From Anderseniella sp963700735 (lineage in GTDB: Bacteria > Pseudomonadota > Alphaproteobacteria > Rhizobiales > Aestuariivirgaceae): DNA of 64,000 nt. The stretch spans positions 310,001 through 374,000 of the forward strand of contig CAVOYR010000004.1 of the NCBI GenBank assembly GCA_963700735.1, in the 5' to 3' direction. The position numbers were made by a program, and so were the translations under genes. Positions 37,541 through 45,469 of this stretch are shown here, piece by piece; within the stretch, counting starts at the first letter, position 1, and every line of letters begins with the position of its first letter. The notes beneath the pieces were generated by a model. The model was not told where the DNA came from, made no database searches, and saw only the letters and a list, made by a program, of their open reading frames with translations.

Positions 37541-37852
37541 CTAATTCTCGCGCAAGTCTGAATGCGGATCATGGGGCAAGTTGTCCCGCACCATCAGCCC
37601 GGCTGCCTCCAGACTTGCAGCCAGCCCGGCTACGTCGCGGGTTGCCGTATCGAGGTCAATGCCGTAGCGGCCCGTCAGGCTGGTGGCGGCAATGTCCGGC
37701 GATCCGGTGTCACGCAGCAACTCCCAGATGACGGCGCCGGCGCCTTCAAGCTGGTAGTACTGCCCGGTCTCGAGATTGAGCAGGGTCAGCCCGTCCTCCA
37801 CCGGCTGGACCAGCACGCGCCGTGCGGGCTTGAGACCAGCCTCCGCGCTCAC
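37541..37852 (-). CDS. PqqD-like peptide-binding protein (RiPP recognition element)
   Basis: This 103-residue protein has the PqqD fold pattern: VLVQPVEDGLTLLNLETGQ, then YYQLEGAGAVIWELL (residues 32-46), then a winged-helix second half with VAGLAASLEAAGLM. PqqD-type domains hold the leader of a ribosomal peptide and present it to modifying enzymes. The GTG start at 37852 overlaps the upstream M20 stop (GTGA), so the two are translationally coupled. The longer open frame upstream is a shadow of that gene. The repeat peptide starts 90 bases downstream. No radical SAM, cyclase or kinase is adjacent, so the glycosyltransferases are the only candidate modifiers nearby. Confidence 0.82.
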   Translation of the reverse strand: MSAEAGLKPARRVLVQPVEDGLTLLNLETGQYYQLEGAGAVIWELLRDTGSPDIAATSLTGRYGIDLDTATRDVAGLAASLEAAGLMVRDNLPHDPHSDLREN

Positions 37853-39006
37853 CCCGCCAGCCCCTCCAGCAGCTTGGCCAGCATCCGGTCGCAGGCTGCC
37901 ATTTCGCTTTCCGCGATCCACTCGTCGGGCTTGTGGGCAACCGCGATCGACCCCGGCCCGCACACCACCGTGGGAATGCCGAGCCTGTTCTGGAACAGCC
38001 CGCCCTCGGTGCCGAAGGCGATCTTGCCGGTCGAGTTGCCGCCGGTGAGTGATTTTACGTAGTTGACCACATCCGAGTCCGGCGGGGTGTCCAGCGCCGG
38101 GTATTGCGTGCCCGGCTGGAAGCTGATGTCCGCGCCCGGAAACACCTTGCGCGCCTCTGCCACCAGTTCACCGGCCCTTGAGTGGATGCGCGCCACCAGT
38201 GCAGCCGGGTTGTCCGCCGGCAGGTGGCGGATCTCGTACTCGAAGGTTGCCAGGTTCGGCACGATGTTGAGCGCCTCGCCGCCATGCACATTGCCCGCAT
38301 GCAGCGTGGTGTAGGCCACGTCATAATCGCCGTCACGCAAGCCGGTTGCGGCCACCTCGGCCTGAATGCTGCGGATCTCGTTGATCAGGTCGATGGCCAG
38401 GTGCACCGCGTTGATGGCTTGCGGTGCCAGGCTCGAGTGCGCCTCCAGCCCGATGCAGCGCACCTTCTCGCCGGCCTTGCCCTTGTGCGCCGTCACCACC
38501 TGCATCAGCGTCGGCTCGCCGATGATGCAGCAGCGCGGTTTCGGCGTGACCGGTTCAAGCAGGTCCATCAGCCTGCGCACGCCGACACAGCCGATCTCCT
38601 CGTCATAGGAGAAGGCGAAGTGGATCGGTGCAGTCAGCTTGTCTTTCAGCGCGGCGGCGCGCGGCGCCATCGACAGGCAGCAGGCGATGAAGCCCTTCAT
38701 GTCCGCCGTGCCGCGGCCATAAAGGCGGCCTGCCTCGCGGCGCATCACGAACGGGTCCGACGACCATGCCTGGCCCTCCGTTGGCACCACGTCGGAGTGG
38801 CCTGACAGCACCACGCCCGCCACGTCTTCCGGCCCGATCGAGGCATAGAGGTTTGCCTTGCGGCCGTCTTCCGATGGCGCCAGCAGGATGCGGAAGCCGA
38901 GCGGTTCCAGCAGGCCCGCCACATGGTTGATCAGCGCGAGGTTGCTTTCGCGGCTGACAGTGTTGAACGAGATGAGCCTGTCGAGGTGGGTGATGCTGTC
39001 CGTCAT
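37849..39006 (-). CDS. argE: M20-family metal deacetylase/peptidase (acetylornithine deacetylase-like)
   Basis: This 385-residue M20 enzyme has the two-metal ligands His70 and Asp72 (LSGHSDVVP), Asp102 (GRGTADMKGF) and the catalytic Glu136-Glu137 (SYDEEIGC), plus a dimerisation domain in the middle. It is most similar in pattern to ArgE of Alphaproteobacteria, which removes the acetyl group from N-acetylornithine. Its one-base-level overlap with a PqqD-like gene raises the option that it acts on the peptide product, for example as a processing hydrolase. The ArgE role is the default assignment and the link to the peptide is inference from position. Confidence 0.85.
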   Translation of the reverse strand: MTDSITHLDRLISFNTVSRESNLALINHVAGLLEPLGFRILLAPSEDGRKANLYASIGPEDVAGVVLSGHSDVVPTEGQAWSSDPFVMRREAGRLYGRGTADMKGFIACCLSMAPRAAALKDKLTAPIHFAFSYDEEIGCVGVRRLMDLLEPVTPKPRCCIIGEPTLMQVVTAHKGKAGEKVRCIGLEAHSSLAPQAINAVHLAIDLINEIRSIQAEVAATGLRDGDYDVAYTTLHAGNVHGGEALNIVPNLATFEYEIRHLPADNPAALVARIHSRAGELVAEARKVFPGADISFQPGTQYPALDTPPDSDVVNYVKSLTGGNSTGKIAFGTEGGLFQNRLGIPTVVCGPGSIAVAHKPDEWIAESEMAACDRMLAKLLEGLAG

Positions 39007-39078
39007 GATGCCAGATCATCCTGCGGTTGGCCTTAGCAGGTCAATCGCAGAATGATGATCGTTCTGGAAGTGGCCGAT

Positions 39079-39109
39079 CAACTTTATGCACCATTCAGGT
39101 GCATGTTGA
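39079..39109. terminator. Strong hairpin between the HD-oxygenase gene and argE
   Basis: ATGCACC (39086-39092) pairs with GGTGCAT (39098-39104) around a five-base loop, and an outer arm TCAAC (39079-39083) pairs with GTTGA (39105-39109). No T-tract follows on the minus strand, so it may be a partial terminator or an RNA processing site. It marks a possible break between the PhyH/HD pair and the argE-PqqD-peptide set. Confidence 0.5.
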
Positions 39110-39120
39110 CCGGGCAGCTA

Positions 39121-39756
39121 TCACGCCGCGCGCGTGGCCGCCACTGCCGCATCACGCAATGGCGACTTTACGCCCGCCTGCACGGTCGCTGCCGCATAGG
39201 GGTGGCGCGCAAACACCTCGCGAATCAACGGCTCGAAGAACGCCAGCGGTAGCGTCTCGTAGTCCGGATCGAAGCTCGCCTGGTCCCAGAATTCACAGAA
39301 GTCCACGCACGACTGGAAGTACGGCTCACCGGCGAACTTCTCGCGCTCGAACTGGTTCCAGTCATAGTGATGTGCGTAGTAGACCATCTGGAACGCCCCA
39401 TGGTGCTGCACGCACCAGGTCACTTCCTCGCGCAGGAACGGCCGCACGATGGCGGCGGCAAACTCGTCGTGGTTCTGGGGCGCCAGCCCGTCGCCGATGT
39501 CATGCAGCACAGCACCAACCACCCAGTCGATGTCGGCCCCGTCCCGCCACGCGCGTGTGGCAGACTGCAGCCCGTGCTCCAGCCGTGTGATCTGGTAGCC
39601 TTCCATGGTTTCGTCCTGCTGGTCACGCAGCGCCTTGATAACCCGGTCCGGGGTCAGCCTGACGTGGTGCTGCTCCTTGTCGCGCAGCATCAGGTATTCC
39701 TCGCGCGTGCCATCCTTCATCTGGGTGAAGCTGACGGTGTCGGGTTGCTTGTTCAT
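39121..39756 (-). CDS. HD-domain oxygenase of the PhnZ/TmpB type
   Basis: This 211-residue HD protein fits the mixed-valent di-iron oxygenases (PhnZ, TmpB) better than phosphohydrolases. All expected metal ligands are visible: His61 in RLEHGLQ, His85-Asp86 in VLHDIGD, His96 in PQNHDEF, His118/119 in CVQHHGA and Asp158 in FWDQAS, and the tail FDPDYETLPL resembles that of PhnZ. PhnZ cleaves the carbon-phosphorus bond of a hydroxylated phosphonate made by a partner dioxygenase. The PhyH-type gene 5 bases upstream is exactly such a partner, so the pair is assigned together. The substrate is not determined. Confidence 0.78.
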   Translation of the reverse strand: MNKQPDTVSFTQMKDGTREEYLMLRDKEQHHVRLTPDRVIKALRDQQDETMEGYQITRLEHGLQSATRAWRDGADIDWVVGAVLHDIGDGLAPQNHDEFAAAIVRPFLREEVTWCVQHHGAFQMVYYAHHYDWNQFEREKFAGEPYFQSCVDFCEFWDQASFDPDYETLPLAFFEPLIREVFARHPYAAATVQAGVKSPLRDAAVAATRAA

Positions 39757-39761
39757 GGGCG

Positions 39762-40637
39762 TCAGATCCTTTTTTCGCTGCCAGCATACAGACCAACGGC
39801 TTGTGCCGCTCCGGCGGTCAGGGCCTGAGACTGGTCTGCCAGAATCCGGTTGTAAAGTGCCATGGCATCGGCATCGAACGCCGATGCAGGCGGGGCGACG
39901 TTGATCCAGTTGCGCATGGTATCCGCGCCGCGCACCAGCATGGCGTAATCGCGCTCTGCCACCAGTTGCCGGACGCCGGGCGTGACATAGCGGATGGCGC
40001 AGCCGATGCGCCGGTCGCCGGACGTGTTCGGCCCCGAGGCATGGAACATGCGGCCATGGTGCAGCGACATCTCGCCCGGCTGCAGGATGACGTCGCTGGC
40101 ATCGTCCTCGTTCACCTCGACGGCAATTTCCTGGCCGCGGGACAGCAGGTTGTCGGCATGGAACGTGTCGCGATGCTCGACGATGCGGTTGGCGTGTGAG
40201 CCTGCCACGAACTTCATGCACCCCGACGCTGGCGTCGCCGGCGACAGGGCAATCCACGCGGTGATCTGCTCGTCGGTTTCGCCCAGCCCCCAATAGGTCA
40301 GGTCCTGGTGCCATGACACGATTTTTGGCGTGTTCGGCTCCTTGATGAACAGCTCGCAACTCCACACCAAAAGGTCCGGCCCGAGGATCGACTGCACTGC
40401 ATCGAGTACCGCAGGCGTGCGGGCGATCTCGGCCAGCAATGGCAAAACCACCTGGCCGTTGATGCGGAAATACTGGTTGAGCGGCTGTGGCAGAGAGCCA
40501 TCCGGCCATGCTGCCTCCAGGGCTTCCACCTGGCGGCGCCGGGCGAGGGCCTCCGCATCGTCCATCACGCGAAGCGGGAACAGGTAGCCGTCGCGGGAGT
40601 ACAGGGCTGTCTGGGCGGCAGATAGGCTGGCGGGCAT
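39762..40637 (-). CDS. PhyH-family Fe(II)/2-oxoglutarate dioxygenase (PhnY-like)
   Basis: This 291-residue non-heme iron oxygenase has the facial triad H110-x-D112 (SWHQDLTYWGL) and His199 (GRMFHASGPN), and Arg near 209-216 for 2-oxoglutarate. It belongs to the phytanoyl-CoA dioxygenase superfamily, as does PhnY, which hydroxylates 2-aminoethylphosphonate next to phosphorus. It lies 5 bases before the PhnZ-like HD gene on the same strand, so the two probably carry out a hydroxylation and oxidative cleavage in series. It is divergent from a LysR gene, which likely controls it. Other hydroxylated substrates remain possible. Confidence 0.82.
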   Translation of the reverse strand: MPASLSAAQTALYSRDGYLFPLRVMDDAEALARRRQVEALEAAWPDGSLPQPLNQYFRINGQVVLPLLAEIARTPAVLDAVQSILGPDLLVWSCELFIKEPNTPKIVSWHQDLTYWGLGETDEQITAWIALSPATPASGCMKFVAGSHANRIVEHRDTFHADNLLSRGQEIAVEVNEDDASDVILQPGEMSLHHGRMFHASGPNTSGDRRIGCAIRYVTPGVRQLVAERDYAMLVRGADTMRNWINVAPPASAFDADAMALYNRILADQSQALTAGAAQAVGLYAGSEKRI

Positions 40638-40741
40638 GGGCGGTCTCCGTGTGTGGTTGAGCGCAGCATGGCGCGCAATGTTGCCCGCTGGAATTCATCT
40701 CTCATTGCAGCCAGCAAAAGTTTTACTTATCCTGACAGGCC

Positions 40742-41710
40742 ATGTCCCTGAGCCGGATTCCATCGCTGAACTGGTTGCGCGTGTTCGAGGCGGCAGCGCG
40801 CACGCAGTCGTTTGCGCGGGCGGCGGACCTGCTCAACATGAGCGCGCCTGCTGTCAGCCAGCAGATCAAGGCGCTGGAGGGATATCTTGGCCGTGAACTG
40901 TTCGAGCGCGGTGCCCATTCCGTTCGCCTGACCCCGGCGGGTGACGCGTTCCTGCCCTCGGTGCAGCAGGCGCTGTTGTCGGTCGAAACGGCAGCGGCGG
41001 GGCTGTTCGGCACACGCAACGAGATTACCATCCACGTGCAGGCAACGCTGGTACTGGCCGTCGCGTGGCTCGCTCCCCGGCTGGCGGCATTTCACCAGGC
41101 CAATCCCGGCATTCGCGTGCGCCTGACAACGGCCAACCTGAATGCCGATTTCCTGCGCGAGGAAGCTGACTGCCGCATCGTCTACGGTCAGCTGGACCTT
41201 GCAGGCCCGGCGCCCGAACGGCTGATGCCGGACGCGCTGGTGCCGGTTGCCACGCCTGGGCTGGCGGGCAGCATCAGCCACCCCGCAGACCTGCTGCGAT
41301 ATCCGCTGATAGAGGTCGAGACGCACCGGTCTGGCTGGTTGCAGGTGTTCGCCGAGCTTGGGTTGAAACCGGACTCACCACCGCGCTTCGAGTTTACTGA
41401 CTCGACCGTCATGGCGCTGGCGCTGGCAGCCTCCGGCGAAGCGGTGGCATTGGCCCGCGTCCCGTCAGCAGACCGGCTGGCCCGCCTGCATGGCCTGGTG
41501 CCATGCCTGCCGGACATCACCCCGGTAGTGGCGGTGGACAGCTACTGGTTGCACATGCCGGCCAGCCCATCCAGGCCGTTGCGCACGTTCCGCGACTGGC
41601 TGCTGGCCGAGGCTGCTGCAAGACCCGTTGACTTGTGGCCCGCGCAAGGCGATGAAGTCGGGAAAATGAATTTACCAGGGCAGGAGAGGCCCGCGATTGC
41701 CACACCCTGA
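40742..41710 (+). CDS. LysR-family transcription regulator (GcvA-like)
   Basis: This 322-residue regulator has an N-terminal helix-turn-helix (LNWLRVFEAAARTQSFARAA with SAPAVSQQIKALEG) and a C-terminal effector-binding domain. The pattern LNWLRVFEAAAR is typical of the GcvA-like branch. It is divergent from the PhyH-type dioxygenase across 104 bases, the classical position for a LysR activator, so it probably responds to that pathway's substrate. Its 3' end overlaps the following glycosyltransferase gene by 14 bases. Confidence 0.92.
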   Translation: MSLSRIPSLNWLRVFEAAARTQSFARAADLLNMSAPAVSQQIKALEGYLGRELFERGAHSVRLTPAGDAFLPSVQQALLSVETAAAGLFGTRNEITIHVQATLVLAVAWLAPRLAAFHQANPGIRVRLTTANLNADFLREEADCRIVYGQLDLAGPAPERLMPDALVPVATPGLAGSISHPADLLRYPLIEVETHRSGWLQVFAELGLKPDSPPRFEFTDSTVMALALAASGEAVALARVPSADRLARLHGLVPCLPDITPVVAVDSYWLHMPASPSRPLRTFRDWLLAEAAARPVDLWPAQGDEVGKMNLPGQERPAIATP

Positions 41711-42671
41711 GACCTTCGCTGACTGGGCCGCCGCTGCCGCCGAGCCCCGCGGCACGCTGCTCGACTGGCCCGCGCGCGATTTTTCCGCCTGCGTCGTTAC
41801 CGTGGCGACGGGTTATCCGGCTGACGTGCTCAAGCCGCTGGTACTGTCCCTGCGGGAACACAGCGATGCTCCCCTGGTTATCGTCGCCAATGCAGGCAGC
41901 GGGCTCGAGCGGGCGTTTGCCGATCAGGGCGTGGTGGTCTACGAGGTGCCATCCGCCAGCGGCTACCGGCCCTATCCTGCGCTGGCCCGGCTTGAATACT
42001 ACCTCGACATTCTCGCCGGACTGCCGCGCAGCGTCGAACGACTGCTGTTCGTCGACAGCCGCGACGTGATGTTCCAGGCCGATCCCTTTGCGGGCCTCGC
42101 TGATGCACCGCTGCAGTTCTTTGCCGAGAACGACGATACCACAGGCTGGAAACTGACCACCACGAACGGCCGCTGGGCGCGCATGATGCTTCCAGTCTCC
42201 ATGTCGCGTGCGCTGGCCGGAAGGCCGATCGTCAACGGCGGCGTCATCGCGGGCACACCGGAAGGGCTTGCCGCCATGTGCCGCGCCAAGCTCGACATTG
42301 CCCGCCAGACCCATGAGTGGACCAAGCACACCACCGGGCTGGACAACATTTCGACCAACGTGGTCGCGCATGCGGGGCTTGTGCAAGGAGCGCTCACCAC
42401 GGCCAACCACATCGAGGTCGCCAATATCTATCGCGACACGGCCATGTCCCTGGATTGCAATGGCCGCATCGTCAGCCCCCGCGGCAGGACTTGTCCGATC
42501 GTGCACATGTACGACCGTCGTCCGGACCTGCTCGCCGCCGTCAACGACCGTTATGGCGTGGCCGGTGCCGGTCTGGTGCTGGGCCAGGACCGCTCGCTGA
42601 ACCGGCCGAAGCCGTTTGCCAACGCGCGCCACTGGCTGAAGCTCGCCCGCATCAGGGTGCTGGGGCGGTAA
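41697..42671 (+). CDS. Putative nucleotide-sugar glycosyltransferase (GT8-like)
   Basis: This 324-residue protein has features of a GT-A transferase: an N-terminal strand CVVTVATGYP, the donor/metal motif LLFVDSRDVMFQADP (Asp120 and Asp123) and a later NGGVIAG segment common in GT8-like enzymes. The start is TTG at 41697, supported by an AGGAGAGG about 7 bases upstream, and it overlaps the LysR gene by 14 bases. This ties it to the regulator. It is the third glycosyltransferase near the repeat peptide, but on the opposite strand. Family assignment is by motif only. Confidence 0.72.
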   Translation: MPHPETFADWAAAAAEPRGTLLDWPARDFSACVVTVATGYPADVLKPLVLSLREHSDAPLVIVANAGSGLERAFADQGVVVYEVPSASGYRPYPALARLEYYLDILAGLPRSVERLLFVDSRDVMFQADPFAGLADAPLQFFAENDDTTGWKLTTTNGRWARMMLPVSMSRALAGRPIVNGGVIAGTPEGLAAMCRAKLDIARQTHEWTKHTTGLDNISTNVVAHAGLVQGALTTANHIEVANIYRDTAMSLDCNGRIVSPRGRTCPIVHMYDRRPDLLAAVNDRYGVAGAGLVLGQDRSLNRPKPFANARHWLKLARIRVLGR

Positions 42672-42672
42672 G

Positions 42673-42724
42673 CCAGCGTGGGAGCCATGCTTGCACGAAT
42701 TTGCATGGCGGCTGAGCACGCTGG
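42673..42724. terminator. Two-tier stem-loop after the glycosyltransferase gene
   Basis: Outer arms CCAGCGTG (42673-42680) and CACGCTGG (42717-42724) enclose inner arms GCCATGC (42684-42690) and GCATGGC (42703-42709). It starts two bases after the stop codon. The T-tract is weak, so it could be a terminator or a structured element stabilising the transcript. Confidence 0.5.
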
Positions 42725-42810
42725 GGGCTTGTCTGCAACGGCGCGCATGGCTACGTGTTGGGTAACCAGGCTCGAATATCGTTCATTCACGTACACAAAT
42801 GAGGTTTCAA

Positions 42811-44268
42811 ATGCTGCGCAAAACGGATTTCTACATTGACGGCAAGTGGGTGGCGCCGAAGACGCCGCGCGAGATCGAGGTCATCAACCCCGCCGACGAG
42901 ACCGCGTTCGCGATGATCTCGATGGGCTCCGAGGCCGATGTCGATGCCGCCGTTGCTGCCGCGCGCAAGGCGTTTGAAGGCTGGAGCCAGACCACGGTGG
43001 CCGAGCGCCTCGGCTACCTGGAGAAGCTGCTGACCGTATACGAGAAGCGCTCCGCCGACATGGCCAAGGCGATCTCGCAGGAAATGGGCGCGCCGATCAC
43101 CATGTCCACGCAGGCCCAGGCTGCCTCGGGCGCTGGCCACATCAAGGCATTCATCCGCACCCTCAAGAATTACGAGTTCGATCACCCGCTCAACGAGAAG
43201 GTGACCAGCGAACACATCACCCATGAGCCGATCGGCGTATGCGGCCTGATCACCCCGTGGAACTGGCCGATGAACCAGATCACGCTGAAGGTGGTGCCCG
43301 CCGTTGCCGCAGGCTGCACCGTCATCCTGAAGCCCTCGGAAATCGCGCCGCTCAACGCCATCATCTTCGCCGAGATCATGCACGAGGCAGGCTTCCCGGC
43401 AGGCGTGTTCAACCTGATCAACGGCGACGGCCCGTCCGTCGGCGAGGCCATGTCGCGCCACCACGGCATCGACATGATGTCGTTCACCGGCTCGACCCGC
43501 GCCGGCGTTGCCGTGCAGAAGGCTGCCGCCGACACCGTCAAGCGCGTGGCGCTGGAGCTGGGCGGCAAATCGCCGAACATCGTGTTCGCTGATGCCGACA
43601 TCCAGAAGGCGGTCAAGCGCGGCGCACTGCACTGCTTCAACAACACCGGCCAGTCGTGTAACGCCCCCACCCGCATGCTGGTGGAGAAGTCGGTCTACGA
43701 CGAGGCGGTCGAAGTGGCAGCCGAAACGGCGCGCAACTGCAAGGTTGGTGACCCGGCTGAAGAGGGCAACCATATCGGCCCGCTCGTGTCGCAGATGCAG
43801 TTCGAGAAGGTGCAGTCGCTGATCCAGAAGGGCATCGACGAAGGCGCCCGGCTGGTCGCCGGTGGAACGGGCCGTCCGGACGGCCTCAACCGCGGCTACT
43901 TCGTCAAGCCGACCGTGTTTGCCGACGTGAACAACGACATGACCATCGCGCGCGAGGAAATCTTCGGACCGGTGCTGGCCATCATCCCGTTCGACACCGA
44001 GGAAGAAGCCATCCGCATCGCCAACGACACGCCCTACGGCCTTGCAGCCTACATCCAGTCCGGCGACCAGGCCCGCGCCCAGAAGGTCGCCCGCAAGCTG
44101 CGCGCCGGCATGGTGCTGCTGAACGGCGCCCAGCGCCCCGGTGGCAGCCCGTTCGGCGGCTACAAGATGTCGGGCAATGGCCGCGAAGGCGGCGAGTGGG
44201 GCCTTGAGGACTTCCTGGAAGTCAAGGCCATCACCGGTTGGGACGAAGCCGTCGAGGCTGCCGAATAA
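42811..44268 (+). CDS. NAD(P)-dependent aldehyde dehydrogenase
   Basis: This 485-residue enzyme oxidises an aldehyde to the acid. The catalytic Cys283 is in FNNTGQSCNAPTRM, the general base Glu249 is in LELGGKSPN, and the cofactor-binding segments ITPWNWPMNQ and FTGSTRAG are in place. The ATG at 42811 is preferred to 42799 because GAGG lies six bases before it. It stands alone between hairpins and ends at a strong terminator, so its pathway cannot be read from context. Confidence 0.93.
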   Translation: MLRKTDFYIDGKWVAPKTPREIEVINPADETAFAMISMGSEADVDAAVAAARKAFEGWSQTTVAERLGYLEKLLTVYEKRSADMAKAISQEMGAPITMSTQAQAASGAGHIKAFIRTLKNYEFDHPLNEKVTSEHITHEPIGVCGLITPWNWPMNQITLKVVPAVAAGCTVILKPSEIAPLNAIIFAEIMHEAGFPAGVFNLINGDGPSVGEAMSRHHGIDMMSFTGSTRAGVAVQKAAADTVKRVALELGGKSPNIVFADADIQKAVKRGALHCFNNTGQSCNAPTRMLVEKSVYDEAVEVAAETARNCKVGDPAEEGNHIGPLVSQMQFEKVQSLIQKGIDEGARLVAGGTGRPDGLNRGYFVKPTVFADVNNDMTIAREEIFGPVLAIIPFDTEEEAIRIANDTPYGLAAYIQSGDQARAQKVARKLRAGMVLLNGAQRPGGSPFGGYKMSGNGREGGEWGLEDFLEVKAITGWDEAVEAAE

Positions 44269-44299
44269 CGGCAAGCCTTACAAGCCTGACACGCTCTCG

Positions 44300-44336
44300 C
44301 GCCGTGCAATGGACATGCTCCGTTGCACGGCGTTTT
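44300..44336 (+). terminator. Strong intrinsic terminator of the aldehyde dehydrogenase gene
   Basis: Ten-base arms CGCCGTGCAA (44300-44309) and TTGCACGGCG (44323-44332) are followed directly by TTTT. It lies 32 bases after the stop codon. Confidence 0.88.
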
Positions 44337-44399
44337 CCGTTGCAGGCACCGCTGATTTCACCTTTCGCCGGACGTTTGGCCTGATGTACGCTCGCACCC

Positions 44400-45356
44400 A
44401 TGCCGGCTTCGTCAAGGATCGTGTTGTTGCTCGGTGCCACCGGCACCATTGGCCGGGTCACGGCACAGGCGCTTGCTGACGCCGGCCACCGGGTCGTGGC
44501 GCCGGTCAGGGCCGGATCGGATACGGCGCACCTGGAGATGCCGGTGCCGTGCGATTTTTCCCGCGCCTCGCTGGTGGCTGCGGCGGCGGAGAACAGTTGC
44601 GACGCGGTAATTTCTTGCCTCGCCTCGCGCACCGGGTCCCCCGCCGATGCCCGCGCCATCGACCGTGACCTGAACAGCACCGTCTTGCAGGCAGCAAGGG
44701 CAGCCGGCATCGGGCAGTTCGTGTTGCTGTCGGCCATTTGCGTCCAGAAGCCGGAACTCGCCTTCCAGCAGGCCAAGCTCGACTTCGAGGCAGAGCTGCA
44801 GGCGTCAGGTCTTGCCTGGTCCATCGTGCGCCCGACGGCCTTCTTCAAGTCCCTGTCCGGCCAGCTTGACCGGGTGCGCAAGGGCAAGCCGTTCCTGCTG
44901 TTCGGCAACGGCGAACTGACGGCCTGCAAGCCGATCAGCGATACGGATCTTGCGCGCTACCTGGTGCAGTGCCTGGACGAGCCAGCCTTGCACAACCGCA
45001 TCCTGCCGGTCGGTGGTCCGGGCCCGGCACTTACCCCGCGCCAGCAGGGCGAACTGCTGTTTGCAGCACTTGGCCGCCCGCCACGGTTCAGCCACGTACC
45101 GGTCGGGCTGATGACGGCCATCATCGCAGCCTTGTCCCTCGGCGGCAGGGTGTCGCCGGGTTTGCGCGACAAGGCCGAGTTCGCGCGCATCGGCAGGTAT
45201 TATGCCACGCAATCGATGCTGGTGTGGGACGAGGCGCGGGGCCGGTACGACGCCGACGCCACGCCCGAGTTCGGATCGGACACGCTGGCTGGCCACTACC
45301 GCAAGCTGGTCAATGGCGAACTGGCCGATGATCGCGGCGCGCATGCGGTGTTCTAG
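44400..45356 (+). CDS. BciA-like 8-vinyl reductase / NAD(P)-binding SDR-type protein
   Basis: This 318-residue atypical SDR protein starts with the Rossmann motif GATGTIG and contains the stretch VRPTAFFKSLSGQ followed by PFLLFGNGELTACKPISDTD, which is the pattern of BciA, the enzyme that reduces the 8-vinyl group of divinyl (proto)chlorophyllide in bacteriochlorophyll synthesis. No other photosynthesis gene is in the window. It may be a stray bch gene of a phototroph or a paralogue with another substrate. It is set off by terminators on both sides. Confidence 0.75.
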   Translation: MPASSRIVLLLGATGTIGRVTAQALADAGHRVVAPVRAGSDTAHLEMPVPCDFSRASLVAAAAENSCDAVISCLASRTGSPADARAIDRDLNSTVLQAARAAGIGQFVLLSAICVQKPELAFQQAKLDFEAELQASGLAWSIVRPTAFFKSLSGQLDRVRKGKPFLLFGNGELTACKPISDTDLARYLVQCLDEPALHNRILPVGGPGPALTPRQQGELLFAALGRPPRFSHVPVGLMTAIIAALSLGGRVSPGLRDKAEFARIGRYYATQSMLVWDEARGRYDADATPEFGSDTLAGHYRKLVNGELADDRGAHAVF

Positions 45357-45449
45357 CACGGCCCGATCATGAAGTGAGGGTAACCTGTGTGACAGAAAGT
45401 TTATCGCCAGCGCCGGAACGGACCTGTAGAGTGCGTCTTTACCAGCTAT

Positions 45450-45469
45450 AGCCGCGTTATGCGGCTTTT
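45450..45469 (+). terminator. Hairpin with T-tract just upstream of the RND operon
   Basis: AGCCGC (45450-45455) and GCGGCT (45461-45466) are followed by TTTT. It could end the upstream gene, which stops 94 bases before, or act as an attenuator in the leader of the RND operon, since the next start codon is only 22 bases away. Confidence 0.6.

Noticed and set aside
37041..37561. Other long open frames over the repeat peptide on both strands
   Set aside because: In-frame DNA repeats keep several frames open. The chosen frame has the GC-rich third positions of real genes here and an AGGA at the right distance. The minus-strand frame starting at 37487 remains a weaker alternative.
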